Assembly (NCBI GenBank): GCA_944472155.2 | Contig: OX235275.1 | Location: 53,213,228 to 53,277,227, forward strand | Length of the DNA stretch: 64,000 bases | Direction: 5' to 3' | Source of the DNA: Trichobilharzia szidati | Lineage: Eukaryota; Platyhelminthes; Trematoda; Strigeidida; Schistosomatidae | In this document: positions 1 to 9,944 of the stretch, in pieces | How positions within the stretch are numbered: the stretch's first letter is position 1 | Layout: every line of letters starts with the position of its first letter | Notes under the pieces: generated by a model | The model's database searches: none | What the model was told of the DNA's origin: nothing | What the model saw: the letters and a program-made list of their open reading frames with translations, nothing else | Position numbers and translations under genes: made by a program

Positions 1-77
1 GTGACAATTACTAACCGCCGAGAATTTTATAGGATTATATTATTTCTCGTACAAAAAACGATTTTATTATCAAACAC

Positions 78-190
78 CTTAGTGTCAAGCTGTTACATTT
101 GATGATACTGCCTTGGACCAGATGAAGATTCTGTAACCTGTAGCTTTCACAGAGAGATATATTTAATGCTCCCTGTGAGGTTTCAAATGC
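78..190 (-). CDS. possible host-gene exon (tentative)
   Basis: On the minus strand a pyrimidine-rich tract ends in CAG at 191 and is followed by 37 open codons plus two bases, ending CTAAG before a GTGTTT donor at 77. The start phase is zero, which is what the exon at 3581-3668 needs in a following exon. The encoded peptide begins AFETSQGALN and resembles no family I recognise. The donor is weak and a Penelope-like element lies between the two, so linkage is a guess. It could equally be repeat-derived. Confidence 0.25.
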
Positions 191-738
191 CTGACAGATA
201 GACAAGAGGCAGTGCAGCAGTTTCATGCCATGACTCTGAAATCAGGTAATGGTGACAAACCTACTTTAGCAGACAATTTCAGCGCTTGAGGAAGTACCTG
301 AGGCTCAGTTACCGTCGTTACAGTTTATCGGAAATGTTTCAGATGCTAAATTCCATCCACTACAACTGGCTAACGTGGCACAACTACTGGGTACTGGAGA
401 GTTAGAGAAGATAACCAGACAGATGTTAAGCACAACCGTAGCTACAACACAGTCAACAAAATGAAGCACTGGGAACAAAAAATTGAAAATTTGAAGCAGA
501 GAGTAGCAGTAGTGAAAATGAGCGTTAGAGAATATGACTGTTCTTCATATGGCTAAACTGGGACACTGGAGCAAGTACTCCCACGAGAGACAACCGATTT
601 CATTTTTGACAATACAATGTAAGTTATTTCTGTTTAGCTAGACAGGAGTTCACTTAAACAGAACTAAATTTTGAAAGTCAGGCTCATACATAGTAAGACA
701 TCAGTTCAAGTGTATGTTCAATTATCGACAGTTTTGAA
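191..738. other. no gene recognised
   Basis: I see no long open frame and no repeat signature that I can name. Part of it may be the 5' region of the Penelope-like element that follows, because the reverse transcriptase frame starts at 739 without a visible element boundary. Confidence 0.3.
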
Positions 739-1254
739 ATGGATGCACAAATTCAGTTCGAAAGTTTCTACACTAAAACGGAAGGCCTAACACCCTTATC
801 AACTGAAGATGTTGAAAGACTTAAATCAACACTGGTCGATTGTTGCTATTATTACATGAATAGTAAACGTGATTCGGATAGTACTTTGACCAAAATACAT
901 AGAGAAGGTCTGGATGTTCTCTGTAAAAATGATAACATAATAATAACAAGATCGGATAAAGGCTCAGGAGTGGTTATCATGAACAAAGCCGATTACTTTG
1001 AGAAGGTGAATACTATTCTTAGTGATAATCTGAAATTCCAAAAAATCTCCTTTTCTCTGGATCCGATTGAAAAGATAGAGAGACGGTTAGCGGAAACATT
1101 GAGGAAACTGAAACAACAAGACTTTAACTCACACAGTAAGTATACATCACTGAAGCCCACTGGAACGTTTACAACAAGATTATATGGCTCGCCTAAATTG
1201 CACAAAAATGATGTACCTCTTCGACCAGTATTAGATATGTTAAATTCACCATAA
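739..1254 (+). pseudogene. PLE reverse transcriptase, N-terminal part
   Basis: The 171-residue frame carries the PLE signatures TRSDKGSGVVIMNK (about residues 70-85) and LYGSPKLHK followed by PLRPVLDMLNSP near the end. PLE reverse transcriptases prime cDNA synthesis at the target site and are related to telomerase. The frame ends at a TAA (1252-1254). The following bases still encode FMSSFDVSSL (about 1377-1410), the motif A region with its catalytic Asp, in a shifted frame. Confidence 0.85.
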
Positions 1255-1427
1255 CATCCCGTAGCCAAATAGTTAGTCGAACTCTTACAGCCTCTACATA
1301 CCGAGTTGGTGAAACACAGTGTAAAGTATACTTTTGGATATGCTGAAATGATAAAAGATTTAAATGTTGACAATAAATTCATGTCATCATTTGACGTATC
1401 TTCCTTATTGATCAGTGTGTACCAATT

Positions 1428-1820
1428 ATGAAAACAGTAGACATTTTTTGCGAAGAACTCATAAGACGGAACATCGATGTTGGCATTCCTATATCTTTTA
1501 TAAAAGAGCTTCTCTTGAAATGCACAATGAATGTTCACTTTTTATTTAATAAGGAACTATATAGACAAATCGATGGTGTAGCAATGGGGTCACCACTAGG
1601 ACCCATTCTAGCCGACATTTTCCTTGCGAAACTAGAAAATGGGCCTTTGAAGGATGTTATTAATGAACTCGAATTCTATTGTCGGTACATGGATGATACA
1701 TTTTTGATTATGAAAAATGAAGAGGAAGCAAAGAACATCCTGGACAAATTTAATGATTGTCGACCTGCAATAAATTTTGTTACTGAGAGAAAGAAAAAGA
1801 CTCTAGTATTTCATTTCTAG
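1428..1820 (+). pseudogene. PLE reverse transcriptase, catalytic core
   Basis: The frame contains YRQIDGVAMGSPLGPILADIF (motif B type) and YCRYMDDTFL, with the YMDD box at 1686-1697, so the second catalytic aspartate pair is intact. It is cut off from the N-terminal part by a frameshift and from the C-terminal part by a stop at about 1818. The frame that follows resumes as SFLDGLMTRKEDGTI. Confidence 0.85.
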
Positions 1821-1951
1821 ACGGCCTTATGACCAGAAAAGAGGATGGCACAATAAGAAGAAGTGAATGTAGATAACCTACATCAACGGGTCAGTATACT
1901 CATTTTTTCAGCTTCGTGCCCTTGAGATAAAAAAGCAATCTGATAAAGTGC

Positions 1952-2589
1952 TTGGTTCACAAGGTAAGAGCAATTTGCTCGGATAAATGTTTCGATGAGG
2001 AACTTAATAATATAAAACGGTTGCTAAGTGAAAGTGGTTGTCCAGAAAAGTTTATTGATAAGAATATGAATCAAAAATCAAGGCAGCCCAAGGTACCAAC
2101 AGTTCCAAAAAAGGCCTTATTCTTAAAAATCCAGTTCCTTGGGAGCTACATCAGAGAGATACTAACACAGCGCCTTAGAAGTGCAGTAAAAAGAACATTC
2201 CCTGATGCTGAATTACACTGTATCTTTAAAACCACTCTTCTTTTACCGTCGGGAGTGAAAGATAAACTGCTTAATTTCGCCTCTTCTATGTGTACCTGCC
2301 AATTTAACTGCTCCTGTGGGGCCAGTTAGCTGCTTAGGCCGAACAATTAGGCATGTTTCTCGTCGAATTTCCGGACATCACCCTGTGTTGTTGGCTAAGT
2401 AAAGGACAAACAAAATCAATTCGCAGCCATATTCTATCTCACTCATCTTGTGGATACAGAACAGAACACAAGATTGATGTCAACGAGGCGACTTTCAAAG
2501 TCATTTACAGCATACCAATAGATCTCAATTTCTCCTTAAGAGTTCGACTACTAAATATTGCTGAGGCTGGCTGTTGGGATCCATATTAA
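1952..2589 (+). pseudogene. PLE connector and GIY-YIG endonuclease, frameshifted
   Basis: 1952-2329 reads DKNMNQKSRQPKVPTVPKK and ends in NCSCGAS, the start of the PLE endonuclease. After a frameshift near 2330 the next frame reads LGRTIRHVSRRISGHHP, the equivalent of YIGRT-R-L--RI-EH in intact PLEs. The C-terminal segment (to 2589) reads FKVIYSIPIDLNFSLRVRLL, then AEAGCWDP. The GIY-YIG domain nicks target DNA in family members; this copy cannot be active. Confidence 0.8.
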
Positions 2590-3032
2590 CAAGCCTAATT
2601 TGTACATCCAAAAGAAGTTAGTTCGGACATTATCCTTACCCCAGTGACCATCTAGGTTCGAATGATGCTGAATTTTTGTAGAAATTTCCTTAATTTCAGT
2701 TGATATTCTATTTGCTAATGTATCTTTATTATTATAATAATTTAAGCATGTTTAATAAAATGTAATTCCATTGTGATCTTACTTAACGAATCGAAATTAT
2801 TTAAAAAACACTAATATTGTTATTGACTACTATTCTAGAATATTCTATGTATATAAACATATGCATATATAATTGTAGAGCAAGAAGAGGAATTTATCGA
2901 AAAGGATGTTCTTCTTTGCTCAATTCTTTTGTATTTTATAGATGTCTGTTTATTTAACAGTATATTAAAATTGGAAATACAAACTGACGACTTGTACGCT
3001 CAACGAATGCGTGGGTGACTGTTGATTTCCAG

Positions 3033-3172
3033 ATAGGAAAGTTGCTTCCTTCCTGGAATACTTGGAAAAGAAGTATTTGCGTTGCATGGCTGCAGAGCCC
3101 ATGAGACAAATACTTGAAGCCAGTCACACATACAGACTGTCTGAATTGATTTTCGAAGTTGTGTCCAAATGA
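3033..3172 (+). other. open segment with splice-like start, origin unknown
   Basis: A TTGATTTCCAG acceptor-like sequence ends at 3032. It is followed by 46 open codons reading VASFLEYLEKKYLRCMAAEP, then MRQILEASHTYRLSELIFEV, ending in TGA at 3170-3172. Composition looks protein-like (regular charged and leucine-rich helix pattern), but I recognise no family. It lies directly downstream of the PLE end, opposite in strand to the host exons, so it may be a remnant of another gene or element. Confidence 0.25.
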
Positions 3173-3580
3173 AGATCTTACTATTGGCTACGAACAGCTG
3201 TAAAGTAAGTCTGAGTCAGATTTTTCTAACCTTACCCCAGCATCTCAGAGACCAAAAGCAGCAAAGCTGGCTAGTTGGCCGTCTTAGGGAAAAACATCAT
3301 TGCTTTCACACCTCTAGTCGCCCTCAAACTCACCCCTCCCCAAACACACACCCAACATAGTACAGACGACTTATTCTACGATGATAATTGCTTCCAATCT
3401 AACTGTTACCAGAAAGACTTTTCTATCATAGTAGGACCTATGAGAACAATCGTTCCAGCAAACACAGCTGGTTGAGTTCATGTGATATACAAGCCTGACC
3501 ATGATGGAAGGAGTGCAGCTATCGATCGGGAATAATAATAACAATAGTAATAGTAACAATAAAAGGTTGAAGTTACTCAC

Positions 3581-3668
3581 CTGAGCATAAATTTTAAGTT
3601 TTGACAGAACATACTTAATTTTGTGTTCATTTAATAATTCTGCCAAATCGATTAACAAATCCACATAC
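3581..3668 (-). CDS. host gene exon (third of three linked exons)
   Basis: On the minus strand the acceptor reads TTTTAATTTTTAG and the donor CAG|GTGAGT. The 88-nt exon starts with one base that completes a split codon, then 29 codons reading YVDLLIDLAELLNEHKIKYV and LSKLKIYAQ, ending in phase 0. The first base joined to the last two of the exon at 8998-9153 gives TGG (Trp), so the phases fit exactly. The peptide looks like an amphipathic helix pair. I do not recognise the protein. Confidence 0.7.
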
Positions 3669-4024
3669 CTAAAATTAAAAAAAAACAAAACAGAGCGGGA
3701 AACAATTAGACAAACAGAAAGAAATGAGGTAAGTATAAAAATTATCTGCACTTTGATATTTCGGGATAGGGTCACTGGTTCCATGCCGAAGCTCCCTTCT
3801 CTCTCTCGCCCACTCCGAAGTCAATATTGGCTAGTTAATTAGTCTTCGGGAAATGGAGGAAATTGTGTCGACAGGAGTTCCAAACCTGTAAGCAATCGTG
3901 GGGATAATAATAGAGAATTGCAGATATCAGAGTGAAATGGATATGTGCTGCGGAAGTCCTCTATTTCCTTTGGAACCCAAGGGAATATTAATAATAATAA
4001 CAATAAGTACATAATAGAAAATCG

Positions 4025-4495
4025 ATTAGTTACAGGATTTCATGATGAGCTGACATCGGTCAGAGAACCAATCAATAAAATCCCTACAAACCAACAGTTA
4101 CAACTGGCCCAATTCAGGTATGTAGTCACTTTGGTTACAGTGGGAAGTCGTGACCAGTAGGGTGCATCAGGTCGCGTGTGAGGACAAATACTCTCCGAAG
4201 ACATTGTTTAGCGGTCGCGCTATGTTGTGAACTGACAGAAGTTAGAATTCATGGACTGGCCATTGGATTGGAACCCAGTGGCTTGTTGGTCTACGAGCTC
4301 GCCTTGTAACCAGAAGGTCAGGGGTTGGAACCCTGCAGTTCGTATGCATACTGATAAAGAGTCCCAAACTATGCTGACGAAACAGCTGGCTGTCCAGTAC
4401 TTCCAGCATATTTTCCAATGGTTCTCCAACCGATGTCACCTCACGATGAAATCCTGTAACCAATTAGTCAAATCCCTTCAAACATATACCAGAAT
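4025..4495 (+). mobile_element. hammerhead-type tRNA-like SINE with inverted tail at its left end
   Basis: 4025-4064 is the reverse complement of the SINE 3' tail (GTTACAGGATTTCATGATGA...). A plus-strand body follows: leader with GAAGTCGTGACCAGTAGGG, promoter-like region GGTCTACGAGCTCGCC...GGTTGGAACCC (A and B box positions of a pol III promoter), then a hammerhead-like region near 4350-4390 (ACTGATAAAGAGTCCC...GACGAAACAGC), and the tail GAAATCCTGTAACCAAT. The CTGATGA box is mutated to CTGATAA here. This matches the architecture published for schistosome Sm-alpha repeats. Confidence 0.8.
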
Positions 4496-4530
4496 ATCAA
4501 TTATTTTATTTTTTATTTATTTTTTATTTT

Positions 4531-4710
4531 TGATTACAGCTTGATTCCACACCGTATTTTTTGGTACAAGTATGGAATTTTCAGCATGTGATATCGGTAG
4601 CCCAAATTTCGCAGGCCGACCATAGATATCGGGTGTGCGTCGGCAGAGGATCGAACCCCGGACCATGTGCATAGTCGGCGAGAGTCCTAACCACTGTGCC
4701 ACCGACGCAC
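4531..4710 (-). mobile_element. tRNA-headed SINE with CR1-type tail
   Basis: Read on the minus strand, a tRNA-like head begins at 4710 with GTGCGTCGGTGGC, contains the B box GGGGTTCGATCC, and closes near 4636 with GACGCAC, pairing with the first seven bases. A body with CTATGGTCGGCCTGCGAAATT follows, then the tail GCTGAAAATTCCATAC...CAAGCTGTAATCAAAAA. The tail matches the 3' end of the CR1 LINE at 34490-34555. Related copies lie at 24290 and 51008. Confidence 0.85.
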
Positions 4711-4789
4711 AGTGGTTAATGCTGGTGAGCTGTATTTGATATTTTCCACGTGACCGACTGTAATTCCTCAGCTGAAAGAAGAAATACAC

Positions 4790-5160
4790 GGGCTAATCAT
4801 CTCTTCTTGTATCCGTCGATTCAGATGCTCACCTGTGGAGCTATTTATACTGGCCATCGCCCTAGGAACTTAATTTTTCATGCTCTGGAATACCTATCGG
4901 TAGAGTTAAATAAGAATGTAGCAAAGTTAATAAAAAACAGCTGGATATTATGCCATCTAGTCCAAAAAGGATACAATGAATAATCCTTTACTATCATCTG
5001 TTGGGTATCAAATAAATCGCCAGAAGCCAATAGGTACCGATTCCTTCAAACAACAGAAGCCATTGCAATTCGCCTGAAACAACGGGAGTTGTGTGTGTGT
5101 GCAAAAGAAGCAGGTTCGGTGAATACTGTTACCCAGGCATGCTGTGACATGCATAAATTC
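4790..5160 (+). pseudogene. PLE endonuclease C-terminal fragment
   Basis: The frame encodes STCGAIYTGHRPRNLIFHALEYL (given in part: CGAIYTGHRPRNL), the PLE GIY-YIG region, then NKNVAKLIKNSWILCHLVQK. A later frame reads TTEAIAIRLKQRELCVCAK, matching the PLE C-terminus seen at 37407-37658 and 43560-43720. Stops and shifts break it. No reverse transcriptase part is present, so it is a 5'-truncated copy. Confidence 0.65.
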
Positions 5161-5225
5161 ATAAACTCTCAATTATTATCTTTCTTCATTTATCCAATAT
5201 TGATGCATATTAAAACTTACGGAAA

Positions 5226-6395
5226 CTACTTCAACCCTATGGCGTGCAGTCCCCAAGTCTTTATCAACCTCATTCAAAAGTTGGCTATATGACAGTACCA
5301 CGTGTCAGGTGATCCACAACGGGAAATTCGGTGAGGTACTCGAAGTGCATACAGGAGTAATACAAGTTGGCTGGCTGCCTATTATCATCTATTATGATAT
5401 TCTTAATTGTGGTGGACTGGATTATGCGTCAGACTGTGCGTTGGGAGCGAGGAGACAGGAATACGCTGGACCACCGATAAGAAGACTCTAGAAGATCTGG
5501 ATTTCGCAGATGATATATGTCTAATGTCACACAAACTCGAAGACTTACAGGCTGGCAAAAACCAAGAAGCTGGCTGAAGAAGCAGGCAGCAAAGACGACA
5601 AGACTCCATGTGAATATAAAGAAGGCGGAGGTGATGAAGGCAAGTAACCAACCACAGCAACAACAACCAGCACCAATCACCAACAGTGGGAGAGATTTAA
5701 CAGAGGTTACTTCCTTCACTTATCTGACTAGGAAGCATCGTTTCAACCTTAGGCAGTCGGAACGAATGAAGATGTTAAAGTCAGTCAACCAGCCAGAATC
5801 GGAAAGGCAAGATACGCCTTCACCAACCTGAAAACAGTTTGGTAATCCTCTGCACTAACTCACCATAAGGAACAAGATTCGGATTTTCAACACACATGTG
5901 AAGTCACTCAATTCTTCTACACGGGTGAGAAACTTTGCCAGTGTGTCAAGAAAAGGATTTCCAACAGGTTGCAGACCTTCACCAACAGCCCACACTTCGC
6001 TAGCTGGCTTCATACTGAAGATGAAGGGACCAGCCGGCTGGCCAGAAAGAATTAGCAGCAAGAAGCTGTGAGAACGAACCAACAGGTGTGAGACAATCGC
6101 TCAACAAATATGTAAGCGAGAATGGAGATGGATTGATCGTACTTACTTTGAGGAGACCATCAAATGATATTGTGTACAGTGCAGTCCATCACTGGAGTGG
6201 AATCCAATTGGGAATCAACGAGTGTGTCGTTGGTGTAAGGGTGATATGGAGGAGATATCGTGGGGAAGAGATGAGAGATTCTGGGCAGTCATGGACCCAG
6301 ATAAAGAGAATGGCAGGGAATAGAACAGAGTGGAGATGTGTTGTTGAAGCCCTATGTTCCACTCTGAACCCAAGGGAATAACATTAATCACTTAC
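5226..6395 (+). mobile_element. RTE-type LINE, 3' half, decayed
   Basis: It starts inside the reverse transcriptase (CQVIHNGKFGEVLEVHTGVIQ, shortened motif B region at 5300-5370), continues with LEDLDFADDICLMSHKLEDL (FADD catalytic box at about 5503-5514), then the long C-terminal region, and ends at the shared LINE 3' tail GAAGCCCTATGTTCC...CCCAAGGGAAT near 6390. Many stops. Related to schistosome SR2/SR3-like (RTE) elements by motif; exact family unverified. Confidence 0.8.
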
Positions 6396-6449
6396 GTATG
6401 CTTTGAACAGTAGTCCGTTGATCTTGACGATTGGGCGTTATATATTTAT

Positions 6450-6985
6450 TAATTATTATTATTGTCCCCTTGGGTTCCTAGTGGAATGGATGACTTCAGC
6501 AGCAAGTCTTTACTTTGTTCTATTCTCTGCAGCACCACTGCTCATAGTCCCTGCTCTCCTCCTCGCACTATCTCCTCTATGTCACCCTCGGACCATAGCT
6601 TAAGTCGTTATTTCCCATTCCAGTTCCGCTCTACTGATGGCCTGAGGCGCGATATCATTCGAAGGTCTCCCCAGCCTGTGTCTAATCCTTCCTCATTTTC
6701 TTCAGCATATTTGTTGAGCAATAAGTCCTTGGCTGGTTCATTCCCAGACCTTCAGGTTGCCAATTCTTTCTGGACATCTGATCTTTAGTATAGAGCCAGC
6801 GAAGGTAGGTGCTGATAAAAGTTTGTTGGAAATGCTTTACGCGACGCGCCATGCTTCTCATCCATATAGATGAACTGACTGACTTGACACTGGTGTTAAA
6901 AATTCAAATTTTATTGTTCATGCTGACTGGAGAAGATTTCCAAACTGATTTCAGTGTGCTGAAGGTGTTTCCTGCATGTATAGGA
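6450..6985 (-). mobile_element. RTE-type LINE 3' fragment, inverted
   Basis: On the minus strand it ends with ACTAGGAACCCAAGGGGAC followed by an (AAT)n tail, and upstream carries the usual C-terminal region (…CTCAACAAATATGC-type block replaced by a diverged version, and the GGTCTATACTAAAGATCAG region). It faces the previous copy tail to tail across about 55 bases. Confidence 0.75.
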
Positions 6986-7004
6986 CATTCGAGTGTTGGT
7001 TTAC

Positions 7005-7470
7005 AGGGATTTGACTTGATTGGTTACAGGATTTCACCATGAGCTGAGATTGGTTATGGAACCATCGTAAAACTAGCTGGGAGTACTGGACAGCTGTTTC
7101 GCCCTTGTTTGGGACCCTTCGGTCGTACGCATCCATAGGGATTATAACTCAGGACCTTCCGGTTACAAGGCACAGTAGGTCGAGTGTGAGGATAAACACT
7201 CGCCACCGATGACATTTGCTAGTTCCAGTCGCACCATCCAGTGAACTGGCAGTAGCTGGAATTCATGGACCATTGGGCCAAGCCCCAGTGACTAAGTGGT
7301 CTACGAGCTCACTAGTCCTGTAACCAGAAGGTCCAGGGTTCGAACCCTGACGGTGAGTACGCACTGATGAACAATCCCAAACAAAGGCGAAACAGCTTTT
7401 CAGTACTCACAGTTGGTTTTCCAATGGTTCTGTAACCGATATCAGCTTGCAATGAAATCCGGTAAGTGTA
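7005..7470. mobile_element. hammerhead SINE, inverted pair
   Basis: 7005-7172 is a minus-strand copy running from the tail (TTGGTTACAGGATTTCACC) through the hammerhead region (7088-7120) to the B box region. 7173-7470 is a plus-strand copy from the leader through GGTCTACGAGCTC, GGGTTCGAACCC (about 7337-7348), the hammerhead-like CACTGATGAACAATCCC...GGCGAAACAGC (7350-7388) and the tail. The two arms can form a long hairpin. Confidence 0.8.
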
Positions 7471-7479
7471 CAGAACACG

Positions 7480-8267
7480 CTGATAAGGCATTGAAAAACG
7501 CAAATTTCGGGAATATGACAGCTGATACGTGCACTTGATTAAGAAAACTAAGTGCGTGTGTGTTTGTGCATAACATTCCACAGTATACTTCGAGAAGTAC
7601 AACGAAAAAGTGGGACATTGCTTTTAGATCTAACTGGAACTGAAATATTCACTAGCCTTACCGACTGTATGATAGCCACAGGAAGTTTGCTTTGATTTTC
7701 AAATTAAATTTCCCTTTCTAATGCTTGGTAAGCCACTTTATAAGAGTTTTTGACATTGTCACTTGGTTGGATCAACAGTAACAGAAAACGCTAATCCCTA
7801 AAATTAAGAGAAGTAGCCTCTTACGCTTAATGATGCATCACCCCTTCATTTACGGCTGGCACAAGTGACGAAGTTATAGTTAGTCATGATCGAAAAAGTA
7901 AGATAGGCGTTCATTACAGAGGTTTTGGTGTGGAGATTCACAGCACTTAGCTCATAGAATAACATCCAAATTTTGATTAACACTCATATGAAGTTAGTAA
8001 TGTTTTTACACGCTCTAGAAACTTGACTTGCATGTCACCAAAAAGTATTTATAACACCTTGCTGTAAAATTTCATGGATACCTATCCTCTTCGATCGATA
8101 TTGTAAATCACATGGTGACATGGAACTCTGACAGCAGTCCATCTGAAAAACTGTTGCCTACAAAATATGCGAAGAGGAATGAAGATGGACAATACAAACG
8201 TTAATGAAACATTCAAATGACATTATACATCAGTCAGGCCATTAAAGTCGAACCTGAACCTGAAGTG
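7480..8267. other. no gene or named repeat recognised
   Basis: Intronic position relative to the minus-strand host exons. AT-rich, no long open frame, no repeat family that I could match to others in this window. Confidence 0.4.
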
Positions 8268-8435
8268 ACGATTTGGGCCAGATTCCAGTGTTGACATGGA
8301 GGAGATCGTGTGAAGGTGAAGTGAAGGTGTTTGAGCAGTTGTGGATCTAGTTGAAAATGATAGCAGAAAACTGAATGTAGTCGAGATGTGTTCTTAAAGC
8401 CCAACGCTCCACTCAGAACCCAATCAACTATTATT
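8268..8435 (+). mobile_element. RTE-type LINE 3' tail
   Basis: The block GACATGGAGGAGATCGTGTG...GTTGAAAATGATAGCAGAAAAC...AAAGCCCAACGCTCCACTC is the last 170 bases of the RTE family. It runs straight into a minus-strand copy, giving a tail-to-tail pair. Confidence 0.75.
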
Positions 8436-8935
8436 ATTACTGTTTTCTTTATTTCCTAGAGGAACATTGAGGATTCAGCCACACGTCTCCACTGCGTTCG
8501 GTTCTCTGACAACGTTTTCACCTGGCTCCGCGTCTGACCACATGCTTTCATCTCCTCTTCACATCACCTATTCCATGTCATCCTCGCACTGATGATCAAC
8601 TCGCCACTTCCCATTCGGATTCCACTCGAGTACTGGCCCTATCTTGGGATGTCACTTGATGGTTTTCTCAGAGAATGGTCACAATCCAGTCCACCTCCAT
8701 TTCTTCCTGACTCTTTGTTTCACAATCGGTTCCTGCTGGGTTGGGTTGGTTCGTTCACTGCCAGAGATCCCTGTAGCTGATCTTTTCTGGCGAACCATCT
8801 GATCTTGAGTAGCATTGATCGAAGACAGCTAGCTGTTGACGAAGGTCTGCAGTTTGTTTGAGGTGCTCTTTATGACACTCTAAGTCTCTGATCCATAAAG
8901 TAGCACTGATTTCGCATTGGAGTTCAAATTAACTA
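8436..8935 (-). mobile_element. RTE-type LINE 3' fragment, inverted
   Basis: Minus-strand tail CCTCTAGGAAATAAAGAAAA with (AAT)n, then C-terminal coding remnants including the ILEKIRW-equivalent region and the GGATCAGAGACTT block near 8885-8905. It ends near 8935, about 60 bases from the host exon donor at 8997. Confidence 0.75.
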
Positions 8936-8997
8936 ACAACAACAGCAATAACAATAATAATAATAACACAGTGAAGAGTAATTTCAAGCTTACTTAC

Positions 8998-9153
8998 CAA
9001 GGTGCTAATTCTTTCTTCTCAGCAGTTTTACGAGCCAATTCACTAGCTGCTTTATCATAACGTGCCAGTTGATGCATACGTTTCATAGCAATGTGTGTAT
9101 GACCTTTAATTGGGATATTCTGATATTTTGTTAAACATATTTCTGGTCGTATT
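8998..9153 (-). CDS. host gene exon (second of three linked exons)
   Basis: Minus strand: acceptor TTTTTTCATAG, donor CCTTG|GTAAGTAAG. The 156-nt exon has one leading base, 51 codons and two trailing bases. It reads RPEICLTKYQNIPIKGHTHI, AMKRMHQLARYDKAASELAR, KTAEKKELAP. The leading A completes AGA with the AG that ends the exon at 14249-14398, and the trailing TG completes TGG with exon 3581-3668. A charged helical stretch follows an NIPIKGHTHIAMKR segment. Function unknown. Confidence 0.75.
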
Positions 9154-9944
9154 CTATGAAAAAAGGAAAAGAAAACAGTACAAAACGAGGTGGGAAAAAC
9201 AGGTGGAATAAACGCAAAACTGACTAAAATGACAGACAACAACAGTAAGGAACCAGGACTACTAACCAAGTTTGATTAAGACTTCTTAATTTCGAAATAG
9301 ACTTCGTCAGAACCAAGGAAAACTGCACCTCTGTTTCGTCCTAGTGAGGAACTCTTCACAGTGCACACCCATAATCGCACTAGGGTTTTAACGTATGAGC
9401 TTCAGGTCAAGATTCCAGCCTTTTAAGACCATGAGTGCACACCGCTGAAGAGTCCTAAATTGGGGAGAATTGGCTGCTCACTTCTTCCAGGTTTTCAATG
9501 ACTCACATACCCAAAAGTATGAAAATGTTTCTCATTCGATTTTGGCGTGAATCAACATAATCCCGCTAGGGTGTACTCACATAAATTCCCCATTCTTTTT
9601 ATATAATCTCACTATTCTTTTATCATTTTATTTTGCTGATAATATTTTCCACATCTGCGATATTGCTGCCGCTTAATTCTTATTGCACATGTTAAGTGTA
9701 CATTTGATGAAAGAAGATCCAGTGGTCGACGCCTCCCACCAAATGAATACATTGCTTTTTAGAACTGTCACTCTGTCTTATCCTGTTATGTGTTTGTATG
9801 TGGGATGTTTTTGTTGTCACTTGTTGCGCTTCCTGTTGTGAATTATTTTCCTTTTGTTGGTGTTGTCCTGATTGCTTTATTCCTTGTTTTCCTGATTTTA
9901 AGAGGAGCAACCCACAAGGTCGCTTCTCTGTAAACTATATTTTA
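9154..9944. other. intron sequence, nothing recognised
   Basis: Lies between the host exon acceptor and a plus-strand RTE copy. No open frame I would call. A run of seven C (9954-9960) sits just beyond its right edge. Confidence 0.4.

Larger units (their letters stand above)
739..2965 (+). mobile_element. Penelope-like retroelement, nearly full coding span, decayed
   Basis: This is the longest PLE copy in the window. It runs from an N-terminal reverse transcriptase region through the catalytic core to a C-terminal GIY-YIG endonuclease, then an AT-rich 3' end. Two relatives of the same subfamily (30357-31990 minus, 41640-42595 plus) share the 3' end, with a GAAGAGGAA...TTTGCTCAATT stretch near 2885-2930, which helps place the right boundary. 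Stops and frameshifts at about 1252, 1430, 1820 and 2330 show that it is dead. The left boundary is not resolved. Confidence 0.85.

Noticed and set aside
3371..3784. 137-residue minus-strand frame taken as one protein
   Set aside because: Only the 29 codons between the splice sites at 3581 and 3668 look coding; the rest is intron with a long Leu run from microsatellite DNA.
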